Made by a program: the position numbers and the translations under genes. A stretch of DNA of 64,000 nucleotides from Salvelinus alpinus (lineage: Eukaryota > Chordata > Actinopteri > Salmoniformes > Salmonidae): positions 18,463,612 to 18,527,611 of the forward strand of contig NC_092096.1 in NCBI RefSeq assembly GCF_045679555.1, in the 5' to 3' direction. How positions within the stretch are numbered: position 1 is the first letter of the stretch; the number at the start of each line of letters is the position of its first letter. The notes under the pieces are model-generated. The model saw nothing but the letters and a program-made list of their open reading frames with translations. It made no database searches and was not told the origin of the DNA. Of this stretch, positions 13,863-26,562 are shown piece by piece.

Positions 13863-14957
13863 TCAGTACATTGTTGAATGATATTTGGCAGCAGTTACAG
13901 CCTCGAGTCTTCTTGGGTATGACGCTACAAGTTTGGCACACCTGTATTTGGAGAGTTTCTCCCATTCTTCTCTGCAGATCCTCTCAAGCTCTGTCAGGTT
14001 GGATGGGGAGCGTCGCTGCACAGCTACTTTCAGGTCTCTCCAAAGATATTCGATCGGATTCAAGTCTGGGCTCTAGCTGGGCCACTCAAGGACATTCAGA
14101 GACTTGTCCCGAAGCCACTCCTGCATTGTCTTGGCTGTGTGCTTAGGGTCGTTGTCCTGTTGGAAGGTGAACCTTCACCCAAGTCTGAGGTCCAAAGCGC
14201 TCTCGAGCAGGTTTTCATCAAGAATCTCTCTGTACTTTGCTCCGTTCATCTTTCCCTCGATCCTGACTATTCTCCCAGTCCCTGCCACTTAAAAACATCC
14301 GCACAGCATTATGCTGTGGACCAAAAGGCTCCTTAACAGCTTCTACCCCCAAGCCATAAGACTGCTGAACAATTAATCAAATGGCCACTGGACTATTTAC
14401 ATTGACACCACCCTCCGCCCATTTGTTTTGTACACTGCTGACTCCTCGCTGTTTATTATCTATGCATAGTCACTTCACCGCTACCTACATGTACAAATTA
14501 CCTCAACTAACCTGTCACCCCGCACACTGACTCGGTACCGGTACCTGCTGTATATAGCCTCGTTATTGTTATTTTATTGTGTTACTTTTCATTATTTTTT
14601 ACTTTAGTTTATTTGGTAAATATTTGCTTAACTCTTCTTGAACTGCACTGTTGGTTAAGGGCTTGTAAGTAAGCATTTCACGGTAAGGTCTACACTTGTT
14701 GTATTCAGCATTTCACGGTAAGGTCTACACTTGTTGTATTCGGAGCATGTGACAAATAAAGTTTGCTTCACCTTAGGGATGGTGCCAGGTTTCCTCCAGA
14801 CGTGACGCTTAGCATTCAGGCCAAAGATTTCATTCTTGGTTTCATCAGACCAGAGAATCTTGTTTCTCATGGTCTGAGAGTTCTTTAGGTGCCTTTTGGC
14901 AAACTCCAAGCGGGCTGTCATGTGCCTTTTACTGAGGAGTGGCTTCTGTCTGGCCAC
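13863..14957 (-). pseudogene. Decayed Tc1-like transposase split by a LINE fragment
   Basis: Read on the minus strand, the first catalytic region (KPLLSKRHMTARLEFAKRHL, WSDETKNEIFGLN) lies above 14768 and the last (NPIEYLWRDLKVAVQRRSP) at 14063-13950. Stops and shifts lie between, and about 450 bp of LINE sequence interrupts the middle. The N-terminal portion continues with damage to about 15235. Confidence 0.8.
14317..14765 (+). mobile_element. LINE 3'-end fragment inserted in the Tc1 element
   Basis: The stretch from CTTCTACCCCCAAGCCATAA to GTGACAAATAAAGTTTG is a common salmonid non-LTR 3' end (family recognised by eye, name uncertain). A 36-base segment ending TTGTTGTATTC is directly duplicated near its end (about 14670-14740). 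The same family appears inverted at 5115-5310 and 33325-33485. Confidence 0.7.
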
Positions 14958-15667
14958 TCTACCATAAAGGCCTGATTGGTGGAGTGCTGCAGAGATGGTT
15001 GTCTCCCATCTCCACAGAGGAACTGTGACGGTTCTTGGTCACCTCCCTGACAAAGGCCCTTCTCCCCCAATTGCTCAATTTGTCCGGGCGGCCAGCTTTA
15101 GAATAATGGAGGCCACTGTGTTCTTGGGGACCTTCAATGATACAGATATTTTTTTGTACCCTTTCCCAGATCTGTGGATCGACACAATCCTGCCTCGGAG
15201 CTCTACAGACAATTCACTCGACCTCATGACTTGGTTTTTGCTCTGACAATTACTTTCAACTGTGGGACCTTATATAGACAGGTGTGTGCCTTTCCAAATC
15301 ATGTCCAATCAATTGAATTTGCCACAGGTGGACTCCAATAAACTTATAGAAACATCTCAAGGATGATCAATGGAAACAGGATGCATCTGAGCTCAATTTC
15401 GAGTCTCATAGCAAAGGATCTGAATACTTATGTAAATAAGGTATTTCAGTTTTTTATTTGTAATAAATGTGCACAAATTTCTAAAAATCTGTTTTCGCTT
15501 TGTCATTATGGGGTATTGTGATGTCATTATGGGGTATTGTGATGTCATTATGGGGTATTGTGTGTAGATCGATGAGGAAAAAATGATTCAATACTTTTTA
15601 GAATAAGACTGTAATGTAACAAAATGTGGGAAAAGTCAAGGGGTCTGAATACTTTCCGAATGCACTG

Positions 15668-15752
15668 TATGTCCCTGGGATCTTAAAAGAATTGAGAGTT
15701 ATGTCCCTGGGATCTTAAAAGAATTGAGAGTTATGTCCCTGGGATCTTAAAA
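15668..15752. repeat. Edge units of the 32-bp array beyond the Tc1 element
   Basis: Two to three units reading ATGTCCCTGGGATCTTAAAA then GAATTGAGAGTT, clearly diverged from the body of the array. Confidence 0.8.
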
Positions 15753-16103
15753 TACTCTGGATATTGTTATTTCTCCAGCTGAGAATTACAGTAGTAGATA
15801 ACTCCCTTCCAGTCAATACAATAACATGGAAGCCCTGACCTTAGACAAAGTAGAAGTCTTAGTTTTACTGCCTTTTATTTCCCATCTCCTCATATCAAAC
15901 ATCATAAATATATCTTGCCAGCTGTGGTATTTAAGATATGAGAGGAGCTTTCTGGCCTCCTAAATGTTAATTAAATTATATAATTTGGATCGAGCCATGA
16001 AAAAAAAAGCCAACTGCAATTTCTATGATTAGGTTTAGCGGAAATGGAGTGTGATGCCGTGCTGGATTTTATTCATCTTGGTGAGTAGGCGGCGAACGTC
16101 GTC

Positions 16104-16229
16104 TGTCCCAAATGGCAACCTATTCCCTATGTAGTGCACTACTTTTGGCCAGAGCCCATAAGACTGTGTCCCAAATGGCACCCTATTCCGTATGTAGTGC
16201 ACTATTAGGGGATAGGGTGCCATTGGGGA
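16104..16229. repeat. Foldback repeats, one and a half copies
   Basis: GTCCCAAATGGCAACCTATT and GTAGTGCACTACTTTTGGCC are followed by a second start, GTGTCCCAAATGGCACCCTA, and GGGATAGGGTGCCATTGGGG as the closing arm. Confidence 0.68.
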
Positions 16230-16359
16230 AGTAGTCATAGGGAAGTAATTCTTCCATTAAGATCCCCTCCCACATTTCCTCAGCCAAGACCCTGGTTGAG
16301 CCATGAATTAACCAAATGTTCCTAGTGTGGGAGGAACACCTTCCCTGGACCATACAGTA

Positions 16360-16500
16360 TAGTGTTCTCTCTCTCTCTGTCTGCATCTCTCTCTTTTTCT
16401 CTAAGCCTCTTCTTTCCTCTCCCCCCTTTCTCTCTCTCGGTCTCTCTGTCCCTCCTTTCTCTCTGTCTCTGTTGCTCTCGCTCACTTTCTTCCCGTGTCC
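16360..16500. repeat. CT-rich low-complexity sequence
   Basis: TCTCTC blocks interrupted by CCCCCCTTTC and similar. The open frames here are Ser/Leu-rich shadows. Confidence 0.8.
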
Positions 16501-16949
16501 TGAGGGGTCCATCAGCATCAGAGCTGAGATACAGGAAGATGGCAACCGTCTGATTATGACCTTGGAACATCACAGATCTATCTCAGAGTTACATTTGACA
16601 TCCTTCAGCTCTGTCTCTGTGTTCCTTTTCCATTTTTAACTATGATTTTGGGTTCGGTACAGGCAGCCCTGTCAGTGTGCCACTCAGTGTCTGTCTCCTC
16701 TCTCCGTCTCTTCCATCTTTTACTTTATGTCAGTCTGACTGTCTCTACCTCTCTTCTTCAAAAAGTTATTCTTCCTCTTGTCAAGACGCTGTGTTCTGAG
16801 GAGCTGGGAGTATGTTTGTATGTGTGTGTGTGTATGTGTGTGTGTCTGTGTGTCTGTACGTGCTGCTATCTTACATAACGTGTCAGGGTGATGGGAGATT
16901 CAAAGGCCTCCCAGATCAAAGAGCACAGATCGCCCTGAAGATCGCCCTG

Positions 16950-18683
16950 AAGGACCTCAAACACTTTAACTGAAGTACTGAGGAGACCTCAAACACTTTA
17001 ACTGAAGTACTGAGGGGACCTCAAACACTTTAACTGAAGTACTGAGGGGACCTCAAACACTAACTGAAGTACTGAGGAGACCTCAAACACTAACTGAAGT
17101 ACTGAGGGGACCTCAAACACTAACTGAAGTACTGAGGGGACCTCAAACACTAACTGAAGTACTGAGGGGACCTCAAACACTTTAACTGAAGTACTGAGGG
17201 GACCTCAAACACTAACTGAAGTACTGAGGGGACCTCAAACACTAACTGAAGTACTGAGGGGACCTCAAACACTAACTGAAGTACTGAGGGGACCTCAAAC
17301 ACTAACTGAAGTACTGAGGGGACCTCAAACACTAACTGAAGTACTGAGGGGACCTCAAACACTAACTGAAGTACTAAGGGGACCTCAAACACTAACTGAA
17401 GTACTGAGGGGACCTCAAACACTAACTGAAGTACTGAGGGGACCTCAAACACTAACTGAAGTACTGAGGGGACCTCAAACACTTTAACTGAAGTACTGAG
17501 GGGACCTCAAACACTAACTGAAGTACTGAGGGGACCTCAAACACTAACTGAAGTACTGAGGGGACCTCAAACACTAACTGAAGTACTGAGGGGACCTCAA
17601 ACACTAACTGAAGTACTGAGGGGACCTCAAACACTAACTGAAGTACTGAGGGGACCTCAAACACTAACTGAAGTACTGAGGGGACCTCAAACACTAACTG
17701 AAGTACTGAGGAGACCTCAAACACTAACTGAAGTACTGAGGGGACCTCAAACACTAACTGAAGTACTGAGGGGACCTCAAACACTTTAACTGAAGTACTG
17801 AGGGGACCTCAAACACTAACTGAAGTACTGAGGGGACCTCAAACACTAACTGAAGTACTGAGGGGACCTCAAACACTAACTGAAGTACTGAGGGGACCTC
17901 AAACACTAACTGAAGTACTGAGGAGACCTCAAACACTAACTGAAGTACTGAGGGGACCTCAAACACTAACTGAAGTACTGAGGGGACCTCAAACACTAAC
18001 TGAAGTACTGAGGGGACCTCAAACACTAACTGAAGTACTGAGGGGACCTCAAACACTAACTGAAGTACTGAGGGGACCTCAAACACTAACTGAAGTACTG
18101 AGGGGACCTCAAACACTTTAACTGAAGTACTGAGGGGACCTCAAACACTAACTGAAGTACTGAGGGGACCTCAAACACTAACTGAAGTACTGAGGGGACC
18201 TCAAACACTAACTGAAGTACTGAGGGGACCTCAAACACTAACTGAAGTACTGAGGGGACCTCAAACACTAACTGAAGTACTGAGGAGACCTCAAACACTA
18301 ACTGAAGTACTGAGGAGACCTCAAACACTAACTGAAGTACTGAGGAGACCTCAAACACTTTAGTTGAAGTACTGAGGAGACCTCAAACACTTTAACTGAA
18401 GTACTGAGGGGACCTCAAACACTAACTGAAGTACTGAGGGGACCTCAAACACTAACTGAAGTACTGAGGGGACCTCAAACACTTTAACTGAAGTACTGAG
18501 GAGACCTCAAACACTAACTGAAGTACTGAGGAGACCTCAAACACTAACTGAAGTACTGAGGAGACCTCAAACACTTTAGTTGAAGTACTGAGGAGACCTC
18601 AAACACTAACTGAAGTACTGAGGAGACCTCAAACACTTTAGTTGAAGTACTGAGGAGACCTCAAACACTAGTTGAAGTACTGA
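16950..18683. repeat. 30-bp minisatellite with a 302-bp higher-order period
   Basis: Unit CCTCAAACACTAACTGAAGT then ACTGAGGGGA. A 32-bp variant with TTTAAC recurs near 17181, 17483, 17785 and 18117, that is every ten or eleven units. Reading frames of ten residues per unit (FEVPSVLQLV) are artefacts. Confidence 0.95.
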
Positions 18684-18689
18684 TGTGTC

Positions 18690-20317
18690 CTCACTAACTT
18701 TACCTACAGTAGGTGGATATAGGATCCAGTCTCCTAGAGACCGTCTCATTAGTGTACCAACACTTGAATTCTGTCCTTCTGTACACACCTTTCTTCCTCT
18801 CTCATTGTCTGTCTGTCTCCATCAAGAAGTCAAAATGAGCTGTACATTGCTAACCTAAGTCCCCTAAAAACAGAATCTCTATGTGGACGATAATTGGGTC
18901 TATCCTAATTTATGCCCGTTCCATTTCCATTCCAATTCCCAGTTTCCCCTCGTTAAGAACCTCGTTAGTCGTCAATGTCATACGACTCTGCGGATACTGA
19001 TTAATCTGACCGATATCACATCCTGAACATTACAATGTGGAAACATGATAACATCACTGATATCGCTGGTGAGTGCATTGGATTACTCACAGGGGCTTGG
19101 CACAGTGCCAAACATGCCATCTAGAGTGCATTTAACCATTGACATCATTTAGCTCATTTGCATGATCAGGGATGCATGGTTATGATGTACAGGCACCTCC
19201 TCTTAAAGCCATACTGCTTGAGCCTGTTTGACAAACATCCCCATTCACCTTGAACCTGAAATACTCAGTAGTCAACAGTGTGGAGGTGATGTTATAGAAG
19301 TGAAAAGGGGGATACCTAGTCATCTGTACAACTGAATGTATTCAACTGAAATGTGTCTTCCTCATTTAACCCAACCCCTCTGAATCAGAGAGGTGCGGAG
19401 GGGCTGCCTTAATGGACGTCCACGTCATCGACGCCCGGGGATCAGATGTTGTTGGGAGTTAACTGCCTTGCTCAAGGGGAGAACGGCAGATTGTTCCACC
19501 TTGCCGGCACAGGGATTCAAACCAGTTACTTTTTGGTTACTGGCCCAATGCTCTTAACCGCCAGGGGATATGGTGTAATATGAGACAAGCCAATGGATGT
19601 AGAGTAAAACATAATGGTGATGTGTCAGATTGAACCTGTCCATCACTGTCTGCAACCAGGAAGTCGAAGCGGTTTAATTGATGGAGGTAGATCCTTATCG
19701 CCATGGGAACAGTCGTGGCAGGCGTATTGACACGTTTTGCCACCCTCGGGGCTCGACGCTCATTTATGTGGGGATTCTCACTGACACAAGCACACACACA
19801 CACACACACACACACATCTCTACCTCCAATCTCTCCCTGGCAGGCAGGACATCTGCATCGACTTTACAGAGCTTTAGAACGTTACAGGTGTGTCCAAGGA
19901 AAATCAATAGCTAGCGCACAATAAAGTGAACCCAGGTGTAAATTAGCACACTAGGGAGTCAGAGAGCCGTTTACTCTCACTGTCAGAGGGGATCATTTAC
20001 TATTATTTAGTCTAACACACTGAATAATGTGGGTGTTTTAGGATATAGACTATCATTTGCTTGAGTTGAACGAGATGTGAAGTGAATGCCCCACAGAAAT
20101 AGCTGAGGATCACATTTAATGAATGAAACATGGTTAAATGGATTGTTAGCCCTGCGTGCTACAGCTACGTTGTAGTCATCCTCACTATACCATGTCTGTA
20201 TAGATGAACGTCTTCTAGATAGATAAGAGAGATTAGAAACAGGCAGCATGAAAACATGTCAACAAGCAAACAAACGGATGAAAACTACAACCCAGAACCA
20301 CTTCCCTCCACAGTGGA
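18690..20317. other. Intergenic sequence around a SINE
   Basis: Apart from the SINE at 19318-19567 and a short CA tract at 19790-19814 nothing is recognised. Confidence 0.5.
19318..19567 (-). mobile_element. tRNA-Lys-type SINE with a SmaI site
   Basis: The complement begins GGCGGTTAAGAGCATTGGGC (box A-like) and GGTTTGAATCCCTG (box B-like), with GCCCGGG further in. It runs to the 3' phrase beginning GTACAGATGACTAGGTATCC. It is a full-length-looking copy of the family whose tail fragment is at 4782-4881. Confidence 0.75.
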
Positions 20318-21093
20318 TATCCCCGTTTCTTCCCCTGCCTCCTCCGTCCCTTCATTCATCCCTCCATCTATCAGTCCCTTCCTCCCCTGCCTCCTCTCCT
20401 CCGTCCCTTCATTCATCCCTCCATCTATCAGTCCCTTCCTCCCCTGCCTCCTCCGTCCCTTCATTCATCCCTCCATCTATCAGTCCCTTCCTCCCCTGCC
20501 TCCTCTCCTCCGTCCCTTCATTCATCCCTCCATCTATCAGTCCCTTCCTCCCCTGCCTCCTCTCCTCCGTCCCTTCATTCATCCCTCCATCTATCAGTCC
20601 CTTCCTCCCCTGCCTCCTCTCCTCCGTCCCTTCATTCATCCCTCCATCTATCAGTCCCTTCCTCCCCTGCCTCCTCTCCTCCGTCCCTTCATTCATCCCT
20701 CCATCTATCAGTCCCTTCCTCCCCTGCCTCCTCTCCTCCGTCCCTTCATTCATCCCTCCATCTATCAGTCCCTTCCTCCCCTGCCTCCTCTCCTCCGTCC
20801 CTTCATTCATCCCTCCATCTATCAGTCCCTTCCTCCCCTGCCTCCTCCGTCCCTTCATTCATCCCTCCATCTATCTGTCCCTTCCTCCCCTGCCTCCTCC
20901 GTCCCTTCATTCATCCGTCCATCTATCAGTCCCTTCCTCCCCCGTCCCTCCATCCATCAGTCCCTTCCTCCCCTGCCTCCTCTCCTCCGTCCCTTCATTC
21001 ATCCCTCCATCTATCAGTCCCTTCCTCCCCTGCCTCCTCTCCTCCGTCCCTTCATTCATCCCTCCATCTATCAGTCCCTTCCTCCCCTGCCTC
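20318..21093. repeat. 57-bp minisatellite, about 13 units
   Basis: The unit contains CCGTCCCTTCATTCATCCCT and CCATCTATCAGTCCCTTCCT. Some units lack TCTCCT. The 19-codon period makes a long but spurious Pro/Ser-rich frame on the + strand, which runs on through CT-rich DNA to 21545. Confidence 0.95.
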
Positions 21094-21194
21094 CCAGGGC
21101 TATTGATGGAAGGCCAGGCCTGCTGAATACATACACCTCTCCCTGGACGCTGGCTGGGTCGCTGGCAGCACGGAGGACACAACACAATGTTCTT

Positions 21195-21450
21195 ATCTTC
21201 TCTCTCTCCCCCCTGGCCCCTCCTCTCCCTAATCTCTCTCCTCACCTCTCCTCTTCCTGTCTCCCCTCCCTCCCTCCCTCCCCGCTCTCCCTCCCTCCCT
21301 CCATCTCCCTCCTCTCCTCTTCCAGTCTCCCCTCCTGCTCTCTCTCCCTCCCTCCTCTCCCCTCCCGCTCTCTCTCCCCATCTCCCCTCCCGCTCTCTCG
21401 CCCTCCCTGTCTCCCCTCCCGCTCTCTCTCCCCCTCCCTCCTCTCTGGTA
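21195..21450. repeat. CT/C-rich low-complexity tract
   Basis: Blocks of TCCCTCCCTCC and CCCGCTCTCTCTCC. No gene signal. Confidence 0.8.
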
Positions 21451-21545
21451 TGGCAGGTAATTGCAGTCTGTGGGGGGACAGGTGCTCTCACAATAGAACC
21501 CCAGTGTCCAGGCTGCCTCCTTTCAAGAGCCATGTAATTACCTAA

Positions 21546-23176
21546 TTGAAAAGCTCCCAGGGGAGACACACGGGAGACTGTGGGAGAGAGGGAGCGTGGA
21601 GGAGAGAGAGCGATAAGGTCGCTGGATGGAGAAGAGCAGAGGCAGCTTCTCTGTTGATCCAGAACCACCACCCCTCCTCTTAACTCAGATCATGACAGAG
21701 GCAAACATTGTTGAGCAGGGATGGAGGGTGGGATGAATGGAGATGGGGGATTGTAATGAGAAATGTATTGTTAAATGATGATGGTCACGGAAGAGTGAAA
21801 CACAAAAGAGGCGTGGGGTCACTCCATTTCTGATGTCACTGCTCTTTTTCACCACAACACTTCTGTTGTGTTCACTTGACGAGGGCCCTATTGAGTCGGA
21901 TGGAGAGGGATATGGAGAGATGCTGTCACAGTCTTCTTTAAAGACCTCATTTTTTATTCTATACCCTGTCTGTCCCTCACACACTGTTTCCACAAACTGA
22001 ATGTTGAGTTGCCTTGAGGGGAGGGAGAGCTGTACGGCAACGTTCTGTGGTGGTGTTCTGTAAAGCCTTGTTATATTTGATTCTGTGTGTCCTACAAAAT
22101 GTCCTGCTTTGAGCGGCACCTGAGGAGAACTGATGGCTTCTATAACATAGATGTAGAGGGGTATAGATGTGAACATTGGTTCTGTTGACTCTCGTAGGTT
22201 TGTGTTTTCACTGAACAAAGAGATCCACAAACTACCTTGAAGACTAAAAACATTGAAAAGCCCCATTTGGCTGAAAGTTTGGAGCTTTTGAAGAAAGTTG
22301 AAAGCTTTGAAACAAGGACGTGAGAGCTTACTCTCCCTTTGTCCTTGGGAGAAATTCTACCGCTCATAGTCAGGTGCCATTTTTACTTCTGTGTCTTTGT
22401 ATCAGACGTCTGTGGTTCTTGGTTCAAACGAGAGGAAAGATATTTCCCAAGGCTAGCATATTTAACTACCGCAGACTCAAGCTGCTTCCATTTAATGTTT
22501 GAGGCAAGACATTTCATAATAATTGTCCTCTCTGGAAAGGCTTTTTTGATTTGCAACAGGGGCCGGAATCTTTAAATATTGTGAAAATACTTGACGACTT
22601 TATTCTCAAAGTTATGAGAGTCACGGGAGCCATACGCTGAATGATGGGGAAAGAGGCAGTAACACTGTTAGATGTAAAAGCATGTTTCCACCTATAATCA
22701 CTGAACGCAATGACAACATAATCAGAGTGGCGTTAATGAGGCCCCGTTGATTGCAGTACCAGTCTCAATATCAGGAGGAAGCTGACATCACCATCTAGTT
22801 GAAGACCAAGCCATCCACCGACATGAAAATAAGCAACAGATAGGGTGTGTCCCAAATGGCACCATATTCCCTAAATAGTGCACTACTTTAGACCAGGGCG
22901 CATAGGCCTCTGGTCAAAAGTACATGCACTACACTACATAGGGAATAGGGTGCCATTTGGGACTTACATATATCTATGAAGGAAACTCTCTCTCTCTCCC
23001 TTCGTTAGTTTTATCTCCATCTCTAATCCCCTGTCCCTAATAGCTGGGACAATCCATTTCCTCATGTACATCTAGAGATGGCATATGGCAAGTACTTCAA
23101 ATGCTATGTGCGGAAGTCATCCTATCAAATATGTTACATTTACTTCACAGCCAAGGGAGTCGAGTTGGGCGGGAAG
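21546..23176. other. No gene seen
   Basis: The longest frames (for example 193 codons on the minus strand, 22266-21685) have no family resemblance and no splice context. One foldback repeat lies at 22845-22962. Confidence 0.45.
22845..22962. repeat. Foldback repeat, full copy
   Basis: GTGTCCCAAATGGCACCATA opens and AGGGAATAGGGTGCCATTTG closes, with TAGTGCACTACTTTAGACC and TCAAAAGTACATGCACTACA in the arms. Confidence 0.7.
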
Positions 23177-23402
23177 GATGAAGGGGGGTTGGCATGGAGG
23201 GAGGGGAGGAGGGAAGGAGGGAGTTGGCATGGAGGGAGGGACGGAGGTAGGGACGGAGTTGGCATGGAGGGAGGGACGGAGGTAGGGAGGGAGTTGGCAT
23301 GTAGGGAGGGACGGAGATAGGGAGGGAGTTGGCATGGAGATAGGGAGGGAGGGACGGAGATAGGGAGGGAGTTGGCATGGAGGGACAGAGGGAGGGAGGG
23401 AA
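23177..23402. repeat. G-rich minisatellite
   Basis: Irregular units of GAGTTGGCATGGAGGGAGGG with GACGGAGGTAGGGA. Rich in GGG runs on the + strand. Confidence 0.88.
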
Positions 23403-23749
23403 GCTGGTAGTCTGTCCTCTTCATGAGTCCCTGTCCTCAATGATCGATTGACAAAATACAGACAAAATGTCCCTCTGACTTCATTCATATTAATCCAGTC
23501 TTTAAGCCTTTCTGCCTTGACAGCCTACTCTTATGATTAGACACTTGGCATCTACTCATAGGATATGCTCCTGGGTAGGTACATGTATATCCCTTATATC
23601 AACATTGTAATTACAGATTTGGTTGTTAACTTCAGGATCGGTGGGTCCCCCACGGGACGGTTGAGCTAACGTAAGCTAATGCGATTAGCATGAGGTTGTA
23701 AGTAACAAGAACATTTCCCAGGACATAGACATATCTGATATTGGCAGAG

Positions 23750-24240
23750 AGCTTAAATTCTAGTTAATCTAACCTCCCTGTCCAATTTACAGTAGCTATT
23801 ACAGTGAAATAATACCATGCTATTGTTTGAGAGTGCACAGTTTTGAACTTGAAATTGCACATTTGGGCAGTCTTGACATAAAATTTTGAACATAAATGCA
23901 ATGGTTCATTGGATCCATCTACAACTTTGCACATACACTTCTGCCATCTAGTGGACAAAATCTAAATTGCACCTGGGCTGGAATAATACATAATGGCCTT
24001 TCTCTAGCATTTCAAAGACGATGACGCAAAAAAAAATATGTTTTGTTTTAGCTTTTACCAGATCTAATTTGTTATATTCTTCTACATTCCTTTCAGATTT
24101 CCACAAACTTCAAAGTGCTTCCTTTCAAATGGTATCAAGAATATGCATATCCTTGCTTCAGGCCTGAGCTATGGGCAGTTAGATTCGGGTGACATTTTAG
24201 GCAAAAATTGGAAAAAGGGGCGGATCCTTTGAAAAATTGT
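23750..24240. repeat. Salmonid interspersed repeat of unknown class
   Basis: Phrases such as CTGCCATCTAGTGGACAAAA, ACAAACTTCAAAGTGCTTCC and GAATATGCATATCCTTGCTT recur, from memory, in many salmonid loci. No coding frame or clear terminal repeats are seen. Confidence 0.45.
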
Positions 24241-24369
24241 TCTTACAATGTAACAAATGTAACTAACAGGGTTAAACCTAAAAAAAAAAAAATCCTAATT
24301 TATCCTGGTAGCCTATTATCTACAAAGGTGGTATAGTAATTATAAAGGTTATACTCTACTGAGTTTCAT

Positions 24370-26562
24370 TTTACATTAAGTTGCTTGTTCCTAATTACAA
24401 TATATCCTATGTAACTACATGATTCAGACATTACACTTGACTCTTTATGGCCTTTGAGCCAGGTCATAACAAAGAAACAAACTAATTGAACATGACAGGT
24501 TAAGCTGATGACAGGTTAGCTGATGACAGGATAAACTGATGACAGGATAAACTGATGACAGGTGAGCTGATGACAGGTGAGCTGATGACAGGTTAGCTGA
24601 TGACAGGGTGAGCTGATGACAGGGTGAGCTGATGACAGGTGAGCTGATGACAGGTGAGCTGATGACAGGTGAGCTGATGACAGGGTGAGCTGATGACAGG
24701 GTAAACTGATGACAGGGTAAACTGATGACAGGTGAGCTGATGACAGGGTGAGCTGATGACAGGGTGAGCTGATGACAGGGTAAGCTGATGACAGGGTAAA
24801 CTGATGACAGGTGAGCTGATGACAGGTGAGCTGATGACAGGGTAAACTGATGACAGGGTGAGCTGATGACAGGGTAAACTGATGACAGGGTGAGCTGATG
24901 ACAGGGTGAGCTGATGACAGGGTGAGCTGATGACAGGGTGAGCTGATGACAGGGTGAGCTGATGACAGGGTCAGCTGATGACAGGGTCAGCTGATGACAG
25001 GGACAGCTGATGACAGGGACAGCTGATGACAGGGTAAGCTGATGACAGGGTGAGCTGATGACAGGGTCAGCTGATGACAGGGTCAGCTGATGACAGGGTG
25101 AGCTGATGACAGGGTGAGCTGATGACAGGGTGAGCTGATGACAGGGTGAGCTGATGACAGGGTAAACTGATGACAGGGTAAACTGATGACAGGGTGAGCT
25201 GATGACAGGGTAAGCTGATGACAGGGTAAGCTGATGACAGGGTAAACTGATGACAGGGTAAGGGTAAACTGATGACAGGGTGAACTGATGACAGGTGAAC
25301 TGATGACAGGGTGAACTGATGACAGGGTGAACTGATGACAGGGTACACTGATGACAGGGTGAGCTGATGACAGGGTAAACTGATGACAGGGTGAACTGAT
25401 GACAGGTGAACTGATGACAGGTGAACTGATGACAGGTGAACTGATGACAGGTGAACTGATGACAGGGGGAACTGATGACAGGTGAACTGATGACAGGTGA
25501 ACTGATGACAGGTGAACTGATGACAGGGTAAACTGATGACAGGGTAAACTGATGACAGGGTGAGCTGATGACAGGGTAAACTGATGACAGGGTGAACTGA
25601 TGACAGGGTAAACTGATGACAGGGTAAACTGATGACAGGGTAAGCTGATGACAGGGTGAACTGATGACAGGGTGAACTGATGACAGGGTGAACTGATGAC
25701 AGGTGAACTGATGACAAGGTGAACTGATGACAGGTGAACTGATGACAGGGTGAACTGATGACAGGGTAAACTGATGACAGGGTGAGCTGATGACAGGGTG
25801 AGCTGATGACAGGGTAAGCTGATGACAGGGTAAGCTGATGACAGGGTAAGCTGATGACAGGGTAAACTGATGACAGGGTAAGCTGATGACAGGGTAAACT
25901 GATGACAGGGTAAACTGATGACAGGGTAAACTGATGACAGGGTAAACTGATGACAGGGTAAACTGATGACAGGGTGAGCTGATGACAGGGTGAGCTGATG
26001 ACAGGGTGAGCTGATGACAGGGTAAACTGATGACAGGGTAAACTGATGACAGGGTAAGCTGATGACAGGGTAAACTGATGACAGGTGAACTGATGACAGG
26101 TGAACTGATGACAGGGTAAACTGATGACAGGGTAAACTGATGACAGGGTAAGCTGATGACAGGATGTGCCTTGTTACAATTGTTGTTACCAGGTCCTAGT
26201 CTATTTATCAACATGGTATTACATGTGGATTCAATGGTAATGGAACCTTACATGCAGTTATATGTAACAAGGTCAGATTTTGTTTTTAATTATTAACATG
26301 GTAATTCACAGATTACTTTCAAACGTGTAATTACAAAACATTAGTTACATTGTGGAACAAGAATAACATCAGTAGTTACACATGTGGAATAACCTTCAGC
26401 AACTGAATGTGTAATTACACATTCCTTGTTCCAATTGTGTAATAACTGATTCCATAACCACCCTATGACCGTGTAATGACATAGTAGTTCCATAGGTTTT
26501 ACTATGTCATTAAGTTATTACTGTGTTAGCTACATAGTAATAGGGGAAACTTAATGTAAAGT
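24370..26562. mobile_element. Inverted-repeat element enclosing the 15-bp array
   Basis: The left flank TTTACATTAAGTTGCTTGTT and the right flank AACTTAATGTAAAGTG are inverted copies, with related TAATTAC and ATGTAACTACA motifs inward on both sides. This suggests a non-autonomous DNA element in which the array expanded. Confidence 0.5.
24500..26163. repeat. 15-bp minisatellite, more than 100 units
   Basis: Unit AACTGATGACAGGGT or GAGCTGATGACAGGGT-type, with 14-bp forms. It yields a 589-codon minus-strand frame that is purely repeat. The array lies inside an inverted-repeat element (see 24370-26562). Confidence 0.95.

Larger units (their letters stand above)
13650..15667 (-). mobile_element. 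Tc1-like DNA transposon inside the 32-bp array, carrying a LINE fragment
   Basis: The terminal inverted repeats begin CAGTGCATTTGGAAAGTATT and end with the complement at 15667, flanked by TA (13648-13649, 15668-15669). The minisatellite continues on both sides. The transposase (minus strand) is decayed. Recognisable pieces are WSDETKNEIFGLNAKRHVW near 14830-14780 and MNPIEYLWRDLKVAVQRR near 14060-14010. A LINE 3' fragment is inserted at about 14317-14765. Confidence 0.88.
15753..16949. other. Intergenic sequence with a foldback repeat and CT-rich DNA
   Basis: Apart from 16104-16229 and 16360-16500 nothing is recognised. Confidence 0.5.

Noticed and set aside
20256..21545. A 429-codon + strand frame rich in Pro, Ser and Leu
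   Set aside because: A read-through of the 57-bp minisatellite and CT-rich DNA. The same period opens frames on both strands.
24445..26214. A 589-codon minus-strand frame with CHQ/LSSV repeats
   Set aside because: It is the translation of a 15-bp tandem repeat, whose period keeps any frame open. There is no start context, domain or splice structure.
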